From NCBI GenBank assembly GCA_036426205.1, contig CM071570.1, forward strand, positions 52,188,984-52,252,983: a stretch of DNA of 64,000 nt, given 5' to 3'. The DNA comes from Ascaphus truei. Lineage: Eukaryota > Chordata > Amphibia > Anura > Ascaphidae. Made by a program: the position numbers and the translations under genes. Shown in pieces: positions 11,926 through 22,786 of this stretch. Each line of letters starts with the position of its first letter. Position 1 is the stretch's first letter. Under the pieces are notes generated by a model that searched no databases, was not told the origin of the DNA, and saw only the letters and a program-made list of their open reading frames with translations.

Positions 11926-12631
11926 ACAGAACAAGGTAAGAATCAAAAATCCAGCCGCTCCATGATACAAAAAGTAGGCACTCACCAGCAAAAAAGGGGT
12001 TAAAAAGGTATACTTTAATGGACTACATAAAAAACAAAAAAACGACAGTACTAACCTACTTTCCCACATGTTTCACACGCCTACGTGGCGCTTTCTCAGA
12101 AGTGCACCACCCCTCCTTGAGAAGCGCCACAGTAGGCGTGAAACATGTGGGAGATAGTTAGTACTGTCTGTTTTTTTGTTTTTTTATGTAGTCCATTAAA
12201 GTATACCTTTTTAACCCCTTTTTTGCTGGTGAGTGCCAACTTTTTGTATCATGGAGCGGCTGGATTTTTGATTCTTACCTTGTTCTATTGCTGTGTATGA
12301 GAATCTGCTTGACCACCGGATGCCTGGAGGAGACGCTTTTGGCAGCGTCAGGGCAGCTCCAGCAAGAAAGGATGACCAAGGCGGCGTATCATCGTGAGTA
12401 AAGGGTACTCCACGCCGGGCATAGCCAGGGTAAGGGGGACATTTGTGACTGCACCTCACAATTGGTTGTCCCCCCCTGTGTCCCCTCCTTGTCACCATTA
12501 TCTATCTGAACACAGAAAACTGCAGCCCCTTAATCCTTTATTTTCCGGTGTCAACTCCTATTATCATTTTACTACTGCCTAAAGGCTTTATTTCCAACCT
12601 CCTGGAGCTTTGACATGTTTTTTTCTTTGTT
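11926..12631. mobile_element. Foldback insertion with hammerhead-like arms inside PLE-1
   Basis: About 706 bp inserted in PLE-1 coding sequence and flanked by a target duplication: cttataccaaggg at 11911 and again at 12632. Its left half is a large palindrome, with arm 11928-12101 the reverse complement of 12112-12286 across a ~10-base spacer. Each arm carries a hammerhead-like string near its inner end (minus strand about 12061-12102; plus strand about 12117-12150: cttgagaagcgcc, a loop, then aggcgtgaaacatgt). The remainder (12290-12631) is anonymous. It looks like a non-autonomous PLE-derived unit; that identity is inferred. Confidence 0.7.
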
Positions 12632-13505
12632 CTTATACCAAGGGGTTTACGAGTTACTCCCCTCAGCACACTATATCAATGATAGCAATTTCAACAGATC
12701 ATGGGAGCTCATACTATCACAATGTTCAAAAATGCTTATGCAGTTACTGGTTAACCATCAAAAAGAAAAACTTAATATCATTAATATAGAATTAGAAAAA
12801 CAATTACTAGAAGTAGCAAGATCAAGATACATTTATTGAACTGGAACTTAGACTGAAGAACAATATTGACAAATTTTCCAGCTAACTAAAAGAAAGGAAA
12901 AGAAGGAAATTTATAAGAGATAGTAAAGATTTCCAGGAGGGTAAAGTATATAGGTATCAATTTAAAACTAAACCTGAGCAGAGACACATCAATCCCACCC
13001 CTCAAGAATCTTCCATAGAGTGGGAGAATTCAGACAGCGACGAAGATAGAGCAAGAACTGATACCTCTGCACCTATAAGAGATTTAGCAAATAGCACTCA
13101 AGACCAACAACTCTCCACACCACCCTCTTTTTTTAGAGCGCACAAACCAAACAGCAATACTAGATTAACAGGAAAACAAGGTGGGGAAAATGTATGGTCC
13201 TTAAAGGAGAGGGAGAAAACCACACCAAAAAACAAAAATAAAATAAAGGAGAAAAATCACCATTAATAAGTAAGCACAGATAAAGTTCAAATAATACATT
13301 TACCAAACCTGGCCCTAAACGAATATCATATTAAGGTTCTGAACAAGGGACTTTCATTTTCTCTATAAGCAAATATAAATGTATTCAAATGGGTTAAGGA
13401 TATCAATATGTTTGCTAGGAAATTGAAACTGCATACATTTTTCAAAAACGGGGAAAGAAGGATTGCCGTTGACCTAGACCTATCCCAAAGAGACATATGC
13501 CCTAA

Positions 13506-13859
13506 GGCCTCGTCCAGGCTCCCCGCTGGCGTGCTGAGGCGCGCTGAGGCGCAGGGAAAGTGGGTGCTTTCCCTGGCCTTGCGGTTGCTTGCCTTGCGCG
13601 CCGTCAGGGGGCGGGCCGGGGGCGGGCCAGTGGCGTCACGGAGCTGGTTCGTCCTCAGTGGGCGAACCGCTCACGTGACCGGCCTGTCGCGCCGGCAAGC
13701 GGGGGAATTTTAAAATCTGCTAAGACCTACGCTTCCGCGCGCTTGCGGAAGTGTAGGCGAGCCCCTACTAAAGCCGCTCTAATTGCGGCTGCAGGGGCTC
13801 AGTGCTGAGCGGGAGCGCACGTCAGCACGCTTCAGCAAGCAGATAACATGGCCGAGGCC
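13506..13859. mobile_element. GC-rich Harbinger-like MITE inserted in PLE-1
   Basis: A 354-bp GC-rich block with inverted termini GGCCTCGTCC... and ...GGCCGAGGCC. The right flank is TTA and the left flank TAA. Removing the block and one TTA restores an open PLE frame across the junction (ICP then YNDLVAIM), which directly supports insertion. No coding capacity. It resembles TTA/TAA-flanked PIF/Harbinger MITEs. A Tc1/mariner-type TA duplication is the alternative reading. Confidence 0.75.
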
Positions 13860-14344
13860 TTATAATGATCTGGTTGCAATCATGGCAGACTCTGAGAGAC
13901 TACCAGGGGAAGGCCCATTTACCAAACTTACAGTAAAGCCAAAATCTACATTTCTCCCTTATAGCAAACATTTCGATAATATAGACGTCTTTGTAGATCT
14001 GGTTACCAAGGACCTGGATCTCTTACCCCAACTAAAAATAAAAGGAAATTTGGACTCCAGGGAAAACCAAGCACTTAAAGAACTGGAATCAAACAAAGAC
14101 ATAGTCATAAAACAATCAGATAAGGGGGGGAAACCTGGTTATTCTGAAAACAGGTTTCAATAAAAGAAAACTAACGGCTATTGAGTGACAGTACTTGCTA
14201 TGAATTATTAGACCATGACCCAACCATAAAGTGCAATAAGGAACTCATGAAAATTCTGAAAGAGGCTGTTTACAACCAGGCTATTTCAGAACAGGAGTAT
14301 CAGTTCATTTGTCAATTTTCCGAGAATATCTACATTTTATAGTA

Positions 14345-14663
14345 CAGCAGGGCCCCGGGTATACGGCGGGTTCCGTTCCAGAGGCCCGCCGTATAGTGAA
14401 CATCGCCGGAAAGCGGATCCGGCGATTTTCAGTGCTGCGCATGCGCAAACCGGCATTTTCGCCGTTCTGCGCATGTGCGATCTATACGCTGCCTGCGCAA
14501 CCTGCAGTCTGCGCACGCAACCTGCGGTCTGCGCATGCGTGCCGGGCACACCCGCCCATTCTGCGCATGCGCAATTTAAAATTCAACATCGCGGCCCCCT
14601 TCTCGGTGCCGCCGTATCAGCGGATCGTCGAAAAGCGGAGCGCCGAGAAGCGGGGCCCTGCTG
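14345..14663. mobile_element. Pogo/Tigger-like MITE inserted in PLE-1
   Basis: A 319-bp element with terminal inverted repeats CAGCAGGGCCCCG and CGGGGCCCTGCTG, flanked on both sides by TA, the duplication expected of Tc1/mariner/pogo elements. It is GC-rich with repeated gcgcatgcgc motifs and no transposase. Short ORFs on both strands are by-products of this composition. Confidence 0.85.
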
Positions 14664-15600
14664 TATTCAAAAAATTCATTAAAAAAACAAAAAACCTCCA
14701 GGCAGACCGATAAGTTTCCGGTATAGGTAAACTATCTGAAAATGCAAGCATTTATATAGATGAGATATTAAGGTCGTTTGTGACATCTTTGCCTTCACAC
14801 TTGAGACACTAAAGATGTCCTTAATAAATTGGAAGATGTCTACATCCCAAATGATACACTACTGGTTAGTCTTGATGTAGAAGGACTTTATACCAGTATC
14901 CAACATGACACAGGTCTGAATGCTGTGGCGCAGTTTTTACAGACAAGGGGCCAATGTTACGTTACCCATAATCGCTTTGTCATCCACCTGGAGTTTATTC
15001 TCACCAGAAATTACTTCTGATTTAACAACCAACTATATCATCAATTACAGGGGACAGCAATGGGACTACGTGTGCCCCATCATATGCAAGTTTATACTTA
15101 GGATGTTGGGAGGAACAGGAGGTCTTTACGGAAGAGATGGAAAGCTTTACATTGCATGTGGAACAGTGGATGATATTCTAATCCTTTGGAATGGCCCTCT
15201 AAATATGCTCAAGAACTTTGTAAAAATTCTGAACACAAACACCTACAATTTACATTTGACATTGGAATATGACATGGAAAAAATCAACTTAGACCTTACC
15301 ATATCACGAGGTGAGGACGGACACCTGGATACAACAATATACAAGAAACCCACTGCTACCAATAGTATACTCAGGGCAGATAGCCATCATCCAAGAACAC
15401 AGATTTTAGGCATACGAACAGGCCAATTTCTAGGTTTAAAAAGAAATTGCAGTATGGTAGAATTTGAAAAGCAGGCAACTATAATAAGAGCAAAGTTTGT
15501 AGAAAGGGGCTACTCTAACAAAAGCATACAAAACAGCAAAGTATCTACCCCACCAGGAATTGCTCAAAGACAAAAAACAGGACACAAATGGCAAAAAAAT
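14664..15600 (+). pseudogene. PLE-1 reverse transcriptase (frameshifted)
   Basis: RT motifs appear in order in changing frames. From 14829 the frame gives LLVSLDVEGLYTSIQHD, the PLE RT block containing the first catalytic Asp. Near 15040 a second frame gives QLQGTAMG, the PLE-specific conserved segment. The block that should carry the paired Asp residues (about 15165) is degraded. The 14920-15627 frame then gives TIYKKPTATNSILRADSHHP and GQFLGLKRNCS, characteristic of the region between RT and the endonuclease. At least two frameshifts are needed, so the enzyme is inactive. Confidence 0.8.
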
Positions 15601-16259
15601 GATGAGATTTATTGGTACATGCAATAAGCAGTGGGGACTTGTACAAAACATACTAAGGAAACACTGGAACATCCTGCAATCAGATGAAGATCTTAATGAA
15701 GTGTTGCATCTGTATTCATCGGTAATAAGTAGAAGAAGCAGGAACTTTCGTAAAAGACTTGTACACAGTCACTTCAATCAGGTACAAACACAAACATGGT
15801 TACCAATAAAGCCACCTGGATGCCATAGATGTCAACGCTGCAAAGCATGTCAATATGTTAATGTAACAAAACAATTTGCAAACTGGAACAACACAAAGAA
15901 TTTTTACAATCAGGAAGTTCATCAGCTGTATTTCAACTGGGGTTATCTATATGGCCATTTGCCATTATGGCTAAAAATATGTGGGCAAGACTCGCAGACA
16001 ATTCAAACAGCGAGTCTTGGAGCACACAGGATCTGTAAGGAATCATCTGGATACACCGGTTGCGAAACATATAAACGAATACCACAATGGTGATATGAAC
16101 TCACTACAATTTATAGGAATTGACCCATCTTCCCCTGGCAATCGCAGAGGGGATTGGGACAAGGAGCTCCTAAAGAAAGAATCAAGGTGGATTTACATGC
16201 TAGGTACCTTATCACCAAGAGGTCTAAACGAAGGATTTGTGTTTTCACCTTTCAATTAA
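15560..16259 (+). pseudogene. PLE-1 linker and GIY-YIG endonuclease (frameshifted)
   Basis: The 15560-16093 frame carries KHWNILQSDEDL and a Cys-rich motif CHRCQRCKAC (about 15823-15852), typical of the PLE segment just before the nuclease. A frame change near 15975 leads to GVIYMAICHYG followed by YVGKTRRQFKQRVLEHTGS, matching the GIY-YIG nuclease core and its conserved Arg helix. The frame then ends cleanly at 16259 after FVFSPFN. This domain would nick target DNA to prime reverse transcription. The split between two frames makes it non-functional as written. Confidence 0.8.
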
Positions 16260-18085
16260 TGTGGACATTCGTTGGATACATTGTAACAGCCTCAATTAAA
16301 ATCTCATTATCACGTACATTAGGAATAGTACATGGAGATTAAGACCACACTGATCACAGTATATTTTTTATTTTATATAAAAAAAGCCTTACTTGCCAGA
16401 AATCCTGCACATTGAACAATAAATGAATTTTTTTGATTTATATAATCAATTGACTGGTGGATAAAGTGACATTCAAAATTAAAATTATCTGTAGATTGAA
16501 CTAAAATCTTACACCATAAGACTGTACAGGTGACCCAGTGGACTGGCATTAAATCAACTAGGTTGCTTGACCCACTAACATAACGCTTTCTGTGGCTGCT
16601 ATTAATATGACAACCAAGACTTAAACTTGTAAAAAGAATATAATATACTATCTGTGATAATAAAACACGGACAAGTAGGGAGTTTTGTGTCTTCTTTATT
16701 CAATATTGCTGTGTACCATAAAGATCATTAACAGCAATATATAGCATACAAGCAAATAAGAATGGGCACACAAAGGGTTAATCTGTTAACAACACCTACC
16801 TGATGCAGCTTTATAAGCTCCCAGGCAAGGACCAGGACTCCCCGCCCTCTCCCCCCAACGCCTTGAAAAAATGTGTTCACATGCGAAACGCGCGTGCCGG
16901 CGGCAGCAACTAGCACACTAACGTGGATGCGCAGGGTACTCTCCAAGCAAGCGCTTACATGCGAGCTAACTCGCTAGCGCTTCCCTGTCACTGCAAGAAG
17001 ACGCGGAACAGGCTTCGTTGTATATATGCACTTACCTTTTGGTTATGTGGCATTTGGGGTTAGGAGGATCACTACCATAATGTAGAGGGCTTTTTACTAA
17101 TGCAGTGTTCACTTGCATACTGACACACCCACGTTCTACTATTACAGCTAAGACTCGGCAAAATAGCCTCCAGGCAAGTCGAGCAAATAGAAGGGGTGTG
17201 GTTTTTTTGCACCACCTACTGTATACAGTGATCAACTCTGCACCTCTACCTCTGCACTATAGGCACATTAAACCATCAGGGGGGTTTTCATTCATTCATT
17301 TGTATCAATGTAACTTTTACAGACTTGGTAATATTTGAGTCTATTTTACCCCATTCAATTATACTATTCTGTTTACCCACAGTGATTCGTTTCTGCCATA
17401 GGAGTTACATGGTGATAGCTAGTGTATACTATACCTACCTATCTTTATAGCAGTAGATTATCATTTTATATATCTACTCAGGTCTAATAAGACTATGTAT
17501 GTTTACTCCACAGAAGCTCAAATATATATCAATTAGGGTGATGCTGTATGTCATTGCACTACACTGATGTCTTGATCCTGTTGAGGTTAAACAAGCTCAC
17601 TAAAGGCCATTGACTGAGAGTAACCCTGTAACAGCTGTATTAGCAACAGGGTGGTTTACCTGAATTACTGTCTACGGTATGACTCATAATAAGAAGACTT
17701 CTCTGTAATACAAATGACACCTCTCTGACTTTTATACATCAGGATACAAATTCTATGTTATAGGTGATATGTTCTATCATTATACGAGTACCTATAAAAC
17801 AAGTCACCGTATACCTACTTTATGTCTAATATATAATACCTTTTAATTGGAGTGGGTACCAACGTAGATATCACTCCTGGATTCAACTATGGTTTATATA
17901 TTTAGATTCAATGTATATATCTGGATGGTAATGGAAGGTGTTCATACAATCTAAACCCCAACACATACTAAAGGGGCATCTATTTTTCACTATTGGTCAT
18001 TGCATCAGAGGATGTTACATATTTATAAATAATAATAATCCTCAATTACTCTAAAATCCTAACACCCACAACAGGTGTTGAAGGA
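16260..18085 (+). other. PLE-1 3' non-coding region
   Basis: Non-coding DNA between the endonuclease stop and the right pLTR repeat. It contains a TATA-like tttataag at about 16809 and a hammerhead-like string about 50 bp downstream. From 17000 to 18080 it is AT-rich with no recognised feature. It may also hide other small insertions that I cannot delimit. Confidence 0.5.
16808..16900 (+). promoter_or_regulatory. TATA-like box plus hammerhead-like motif, PLE-1 pLTR
   Basis: ctttataag at about 16808 is followed about 45 bp later by cttgaaaaaatgtg-ttca-catgcgaaacgcgcgtg (about 16862-16893). The latter has a degenerate core (ttgaaaa for CUGANGA), a short stem II (atgtg / cacat), then GAAA and a self-complementary acgcgcgt. 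The arrangement matches what is published for PLE hammerhead motifs, but the core is degraded. Confidence 0.45.
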
Positions 18086-18329
18086 TATTGTTCTGCATCG
18101 TTGTTTCACTATGTATATATTTTAATGATTAATTTAATAAAGTTATTTTTAATAATGTTATAATACACCCACTAAGGGGAGAGAGTGTCCACAACTGGGT
18201 TTACTTTTCTTTATACAGTTTCTTAGTACTTACTTTGACCCAGAGGCGCACCATCCCCTACCTCATATTAAAGCTGAGCGAGGTTACCCCCGCTTTCTTT
18301 GTTTACGTTGAAACGTACAGAATATCCAA

Positions 18330-19149
18330 TGATATCAAGCCTTGGGTGTTGTTAATGGGACACCCGTACCAAATCTGAAGGACAAATTGGCCCCTAGTGC
18401 CTTCTAAAACAAACGCTTGAGAATAAATGTTTGAAATGGTTTAAAGAGAAACCTACAGGTTTTTTTGGTTGCCATGATTGCAAGGCATGAGAACCTGGCA
18501 TTAAAAAGAAGGAGCAATTCCTTTCTAATAAGATGGGTATAATGTTTAAAATACTGCTTTATTTGAACTGTAGAAGCACCTATGTAGTCTATATATTGGA
18601 ATGCCTGTGCGGCCCGCACAATAAGTCCAGGTCCATAGTAGGCGCGCACGCGACAGAGAGTGTGACATCACGCGCGCCTGTACTTGAAGATATCCGTGTC
18701 TTGCAGGGTTGCGTGATGAGGGGTATGGCGAGGGCGTGCCCATCACGTGAGCAGTTCACCCTCATTCGCTGAACCGCACACATGACCCAGCCGTCGCGTT
18801 GCAAATACAAACAAGTTTGTCTCGCCACGCATCGGCCACCTCGGAGCTCACGAACTATAGACATGCACAATGGACTCCATGTGTTTGTGTTAGGCGCAAG
18901 CAACGTCGCTCACTCCATCGGAACTACTATGGACGCAGTCGGAGAACACTCAGAACAAGACTCCTTGAGCATATTAGAAATATTAGGATAGGCCTAGAAA
19001 AGCACAGCATGTCACTACATTTTAAAATGATACATAATTCTGATTCTAAAGGCTTACAGTATAGAGGGATTGACTCTGTTGCCAAAAAATGGAAGGGGCG
19101 GCAACAGGATCAGGGATTTGTCCCAAAAGGAAAGATTCTAGATTTTTAA
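18330..19149 (+). pseudogene. Penelope-like element 2, C-terminal fragment
   Basis: Downstream of the PLE-1 right pLTR, frames give RTNWPLVPSKTNA (about 18380), GFFGCHDCKA (about 18460; Cys-rich linker) and YVVYILECLCG (about 18578), the start of a GIY-YIG domain. After a GC-rich interruption (about 18609-18915) the domain resumes with YYGRSRRTLRTRLLEHIRNI and runs to a stop at 19149 after GKILDF. The two halves together are one PLE C-terminus. RT is absent, so this is a 5'-truncated copy in the same orientation as PLE-1 and PLE-3. Confidence 0.75.
18609..18915. mobile_element. GC-rich insertion splitting the PLE-2 endonuclease
   Basis: A roughly 300-bp GC-rich block (starting ggcccgcacaataagtcc) interrupts the GIY-YIG coding sequence between LECLCG and YYGRSRR. 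The composition (cgcgcac, gcgcgcctg, catcacgtgag) resembles the MITEs at 13506 and 42080. I could not find clean terminal inverted repeats or a target duplication, so the boundaries are approximate. Confidence 0.5.
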
Positions 19150-19275
19150 ATTGAACACTGACTCCCAATAGGTTAAATGTGGATATATTCTGTTATACAA
19201 CATGACCATGGTTTGGCAGCGGTCCGCCAATTTATTGAGATACCAGAAATATAAATTTTTCAATCGGCTTTTATT

Positions 19276-20638
19276 TTGGATGCTATACACTTTTTACTCA
19301 CGCACAACATTTTCACATTTAATGGTAAGTTTTATTTGCAACTTATTGGCACTGCTATGGGTACAAGTTTTGCTCCTTCTTTTGCGAACTTATTTATGGG
19401 ATGGTGGGAAGCACTTTTTATTTATTCGAGCACTAATTTATTTCGTCACAATATTGTTTTTTATAAAAGATTTGTGGACGACCTAATTATTATTTGGAGG
19501 GGGGATGTCACTACACTTCACACTTTTGTATCTTATCTTAATAATAATCTTTATAATCTAAGATTTACATTAAATTTTCATTTCCATTACATTGAATTTC
19601 TGGATCTACAATTATTTGTAGACATAGACAAAAAAATCCAAACGGATGTTTATAGGAAGCAAAATGCCAGGAACACCTTTCTTAGGGCGGACAGCTGCCA
19701 CCCATCCCATGTCATAAAGGCCATACCAAGGGGACAGTTCCTCAGACTGAGAAGGAATTGTTCCACTATGAGTGGTTTCCTTTCTCAGTCTGAGGAACTT
19801 ACAAGGAGATTTTTGGAAAGGGGATACCCCAAATCACATTTAGCAATTGCATTTGAAAATGCATTACATACAGAGAGAGCATCATTGTTGCCCACACATC
19901 CAATTGGAGATTCTCCCTGCTAACAATGTTAAGACATTGGTATTAAACAGGACTCCACATGGACTGACAGAATTAAAAAACAAATGTCCTCTTTTTATTT
20001 TCACATTTAGTAACAAAGTGGAAAAGTAAACTCTATAATTTCAAACATTGGAATGTCTTATCCATGGACCCGTCCTTAAAAATCATGTGGATTCTGGTCC
20101 TAGTTTTGTATATCGTAGAGCGAGAACAATTGGATCTCATGTTTCACCAAGTGAACTCAAATCTTCTGGTCTCAAAAAACCTTTTATCACTAGGGGTTCC
20201 TTCAAATGTGGCTCTTGTAGTGCATGTAAACACATGAAGCCTGCCAAAAGTTTTTTCCAGTTTGCCTTGCCACCGCCACATGGTGTGAATATATTACCAA
20301 ATAAGGAATTTAAGATTAACAGTTTTATAAATTGTAAAAGTCAATTTGTGATTTATCTAATAACATGTGGTTGTGGCAAGAGGTATGTGGGGAGGACGAC
20401 TAGAGCCCTTAAGGTCAGGATGTTAGAGCATTTAAGGCTCATAAAATTGAGAGACACTAATCATCCAGTCTCAAAACATTTCACTGAATGTGGTCAGGGA
20501 GGAATTAATAATTTTTCCTTTTTGGGATTGAAACAGTTATTTCTAAATCTAGAGGAGGTGATCATATCAACCTTCTGGACCGTAGGGAGGCGTATTGGAT
20601 CTTCACTCTCCAAACGCGCTTCCCTATGGGCTTGAACA
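19276..20638 (+). pseudogene. PLE-3 reverse transcriptase and GIY-YIG endonuclease
   Basis: The 19276-19923 frame (215 codons) shows QLIGTAMGTSFAPSFANLF, then FYKRFVDDLIIIW with the catalytic Asp pair (FVDD in place of YxDD). Next come IEFLDLQLFVD and NTFLRADSCHPS, in the order expected of PLE RT. A stop and frame change separate it from the 20048-20635 frame, which has the Cys-rich CGSCSACKHM and the GIY-YIG core VIYLITCGCGKRYVGRTTRA followed by LKVRMLEHLRL. This is the best-preserved PLE C-terminus in the window: catalytic residues of both domains appear present, but one frame break separates them. Confidence 0.85.
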
Positions 20639-20649
20639 TTGACTGGCAA

Positions 20650-21300
20650 CTAACACATTTTTTGTAAACATTTTTGTGATAGACGTATTATGGTGTAATT
20701 AGTTGGTAATACAGATTAAATAAGACAATTGTCATTATATTGGACATTATATTCTTATCATTATAACCTTTGAACCTATGCCTTATCATGCAAATATTAT
20801 GCTAATATGTAAGCTTAAATTGTTCTTTGATGTATCTTGTGGATAATACTTCATATTTTATAATGGTTGTATTTCCCTGGTTCCTATGATTTAGGTACAC
20901 AATCTGTGTTATGCAGTATGTATGTGTAATATGTCTTTAAATTTACTTTTCTTGCACATTTTTTTAATCATGTCTAGAGGTTTTTATTTTTAACTTTTTT
21001 TGTATATAACTTAGTTGCAACACAGCTAGTTTTTTAATCCACCTTGTTCATGTTTTTTCTTGATATAATAGTACCCTTTATTAAGCATTAGTTTATTTTA
21101 ATATAGCTTTATTTCGTTTAAATATGCTTGTCCAGTTAGCAGCAATGTATTTTGTTCTGCTGGAATGGTCAATAAAGCTTTGTTATTGTGTTCCTATGTT
21201 TGCCCACATCCAAGATGGCCACACTGCCTTTGGTACTTCCTTTTGCCCTTAGATCGGCACTGAGTCGCTCTGTTATGACGTCATCAGGTTCTGATTTTTG
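20650..21300 (+). other. PLE-3 3' non-coding region
   Basis: AT-rich non-coding sequence downstream of the endonuclease stop, with an aataaagctttg box near 21171 and T-rich runs. No further gene is seen. Confidence 0.5.
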
Positions 21301-21326
21301 GCGCGAAATGGCCCACAGGTAAGAGG

Positions 21327-21396
21327 GTATATAATGGATGTTATCACATTGTGTTTTATCCTTGAAAAAGAACGCTGCGACGTTCGAAATGCATTG
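21327..21396 (+). promoter_or_regulatory. TATA box plus hammerhead-like motif, PLE-3 pLTR
   Basis: gggtatataatgg at 21325-21337 is a strong TATA-like box. About 25-35 bp downstream comes cttgaaaaa (21361), then stem II gaacg/cgttc around the loop ctgcga (21370-21385), then GAAA (21386-21389) and the self-complementary atgcat. The fold is hammerhead-like, but the core reads ttgaaaa for CUGANGA and one extra A precedes stem II, so self-cleavage is doubtful. Confidence 0.55.
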
Positions 21397-21660
21397 GATG
21401 GGTCTTTTGCCACATTAAAGTGCCCTTTTAATCATTTTTTTGTCCTGGGTTCTTCCTGCTCCGTTTGTGCTGGTGCGCTTTTTGGTCTCCCTTTTCCCTG
21501 TATTGCATTGAGTAGCTGCACAGCCTGCCTGCCTGCCCTACCAGGATGTGAGTATTTGCATATTTTTCAGGGGAACCTGCCAATGAGACTGATGGTGAGT
21601 GGGTTGCACCACACACCACCTGTCTTCAGGAGGATAGTACCCATTATATGACACAATAGG

Positions 21661-21937
21661 TACTATATCAATTGTTAGTACCCTGGTACAGTGGTCTGGC
21701 TTATTATCATTTTGAGATATACCTGCATTTGAGCGCTTCAGCTATTTTCCATAAATGTGGATATAGATCTCAAATCTTTTGTAGTTTAACTACTATATAT
21801 GCTCTTGAGTTCCTTTTTATATTGGACTTTTCTCCCTTGACCTATGATGTATATTATAACATTGGTTGAGGTGTTCTTAGAGTCTTATTAGATCCTCTTT
21901 GATGTTATGTCAATAAGTTTTTTTAGGAATAAAGATT

Positions 21938-21980
<43 letters not shown>

Positions 21981-22480
21981 TTTTTTTTTTTTAAGTGTCA
22001 TCAAAAAAGCTTTTTGATACTAGAGTGCTTTATCTAAACTCAGTTTAAAGTAGTTTTAATGTTTCCTCCTCGAGCTGTGTTCCCTGTTTCAAACATTGTT
22101 CGCCATTAAGTTTTAATCTGTTTGGATTTAGGTTTTTATATCTATTGTAAATTTATATATATTTATTTGTGATTCTATCTTTTTATGGTTGAAATGAAGT
22201 ACAACCCTTTTGTGGGGAGTTTCTTAGCGTTTTGGGTAAGATTTTGACATTTCTGAAAAAATATTTAAAATTTTAATTAGGAATTAATAAATAAATGTTA
22301 ATTGTAGAATTTTCATTGTTGCAACTGTAAATGTATTATGATTATGTGGTATATGAAGTTCATGTTGCTCAACTGTTTGCACCTATTATTAATTACACGC
22401 AATTCCTCTGGGATACATACAATCATACAGCACCTCTTTGACAAGCATCAGGTAATCCAATTCACCCTCAAGGTTTCAAA
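21661..22480. other. No recognised gene; AT-rich with (TA)n
   Basis: Contains a (TA)n microsatellite at about 21950-21975 followed by a T-run, and AT-rich DNA to 22480. Part may be the distal pLTR of PLE-3. No coding similarity is seen. Confidence 0.5.
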
Positions 22481-22483
22481 TAA

Positions 22484-22738
22484 GGCTGCGCTTATAGTGC
22501 AAACAAATGTATTGCCCCCGTTGTGTGCGCTTATAGTAAGTGCGACGCGACGGAGCGACGGGAGCTAATTTTTGAAGCCGGTCAAATTTGATATTTCAGA
22601 GGCTATCGACACATGTGACAGCCTCTGAACCAAATCAAAGACCTGGTCGCCCGCGATGTCGCCGGAAAGCGAATTACAACTTTCGCTGGTGGCGATGTCA
22701 TCCGTCGTGTCGCCCTCGCGCGCACTATAAGTGCGGCC
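22484..22738. mobile_element. Harbinger-like MITE
   Basis: A 255-bp element with inverted termini GGCTGCGCTTATAGTGC and GCACTATAAGTGCGGCC and a TAA duplication on both sides (22481-22483 and 22739-22741). The interior is GC-rich and non-coding, with repeated gcgacg and cgatgtcg motifs. A 3-bp TWA duplication with GGC-type ends is characteristic of PIF/Harbinger. Confidence 0.9.
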
Positions 22739-22786
22739 TAAGCCTACTACAATGCATATGTGTACTACCGTAAGGTTACCCTACAC

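Larger units (their letters stand above)
11700..14344 (+). pseudogene. PLE-1 N-terminal region (broken)
   Basis: Translation of successive frames gives PLE-like N-terminal sequence: about 11705-11925 before the first insertion, then from 12641 a helical stretch (SWELILSQCSKMLMQLLVN, KEKLNIINIELEKQLLEV). Near 13290 there is HLPNLALNEYHIKVLNKG, reminiscent of the conserved block upstream of RT in Neptune-type PLEs, followed by FARKLKLHTFF at 13409. After the MITE at 13506-13859, the frame continues as YNDLVAIM and DNIDVFVDLVTKDLD. Several stop codons and frame changes occur, so no intact protein is possible. Assignment rests on order and motif style within a clear PLE. Confidence 0.65.
11328..18335 (+). 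mobile_element. Penelope-like element 1 (nearly full length, interrupted)
   Basis: A plus-strand PLE framed by two similar non-coding repeats: about 11450-11665 and about 18085-18325 both contain taataaagttatttttaataatg, then the ataatacacccacta block and the cccctacctcatattaaagctga block. A short inverted copy (11328-11408) precedes the left repeat, as expected for the variable pLTR arrangements of PLEs. The coding region gives an N-terminal region, RT and a C-terminal GIY-YIG endonuclease in order. It is broken by three nested insertions (11926-12631, 13506-13859, 14345-14663) plus frameshifts. PLEs move by target-primed reverse transcription using the GIY-YIG nuclease. Confidence 0.85.
19190..21660 (+). 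mobile_element. Penelope-like element 3 (5'-truncated)
   Basis: A plus-strand PLE beginning inside RT: the sequence near 19201 translates as HDHGLAAVRQFIEIP, the block just after the first RT aspartate. It continues through RT and GIY-YIG to about 20638, then a 3' non-coding region with a TATA-like box and hammerhead-like motif at 21327-21396. The exact 3' limit is not visible; 21660 is an estimate. Confidence 0.8.
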
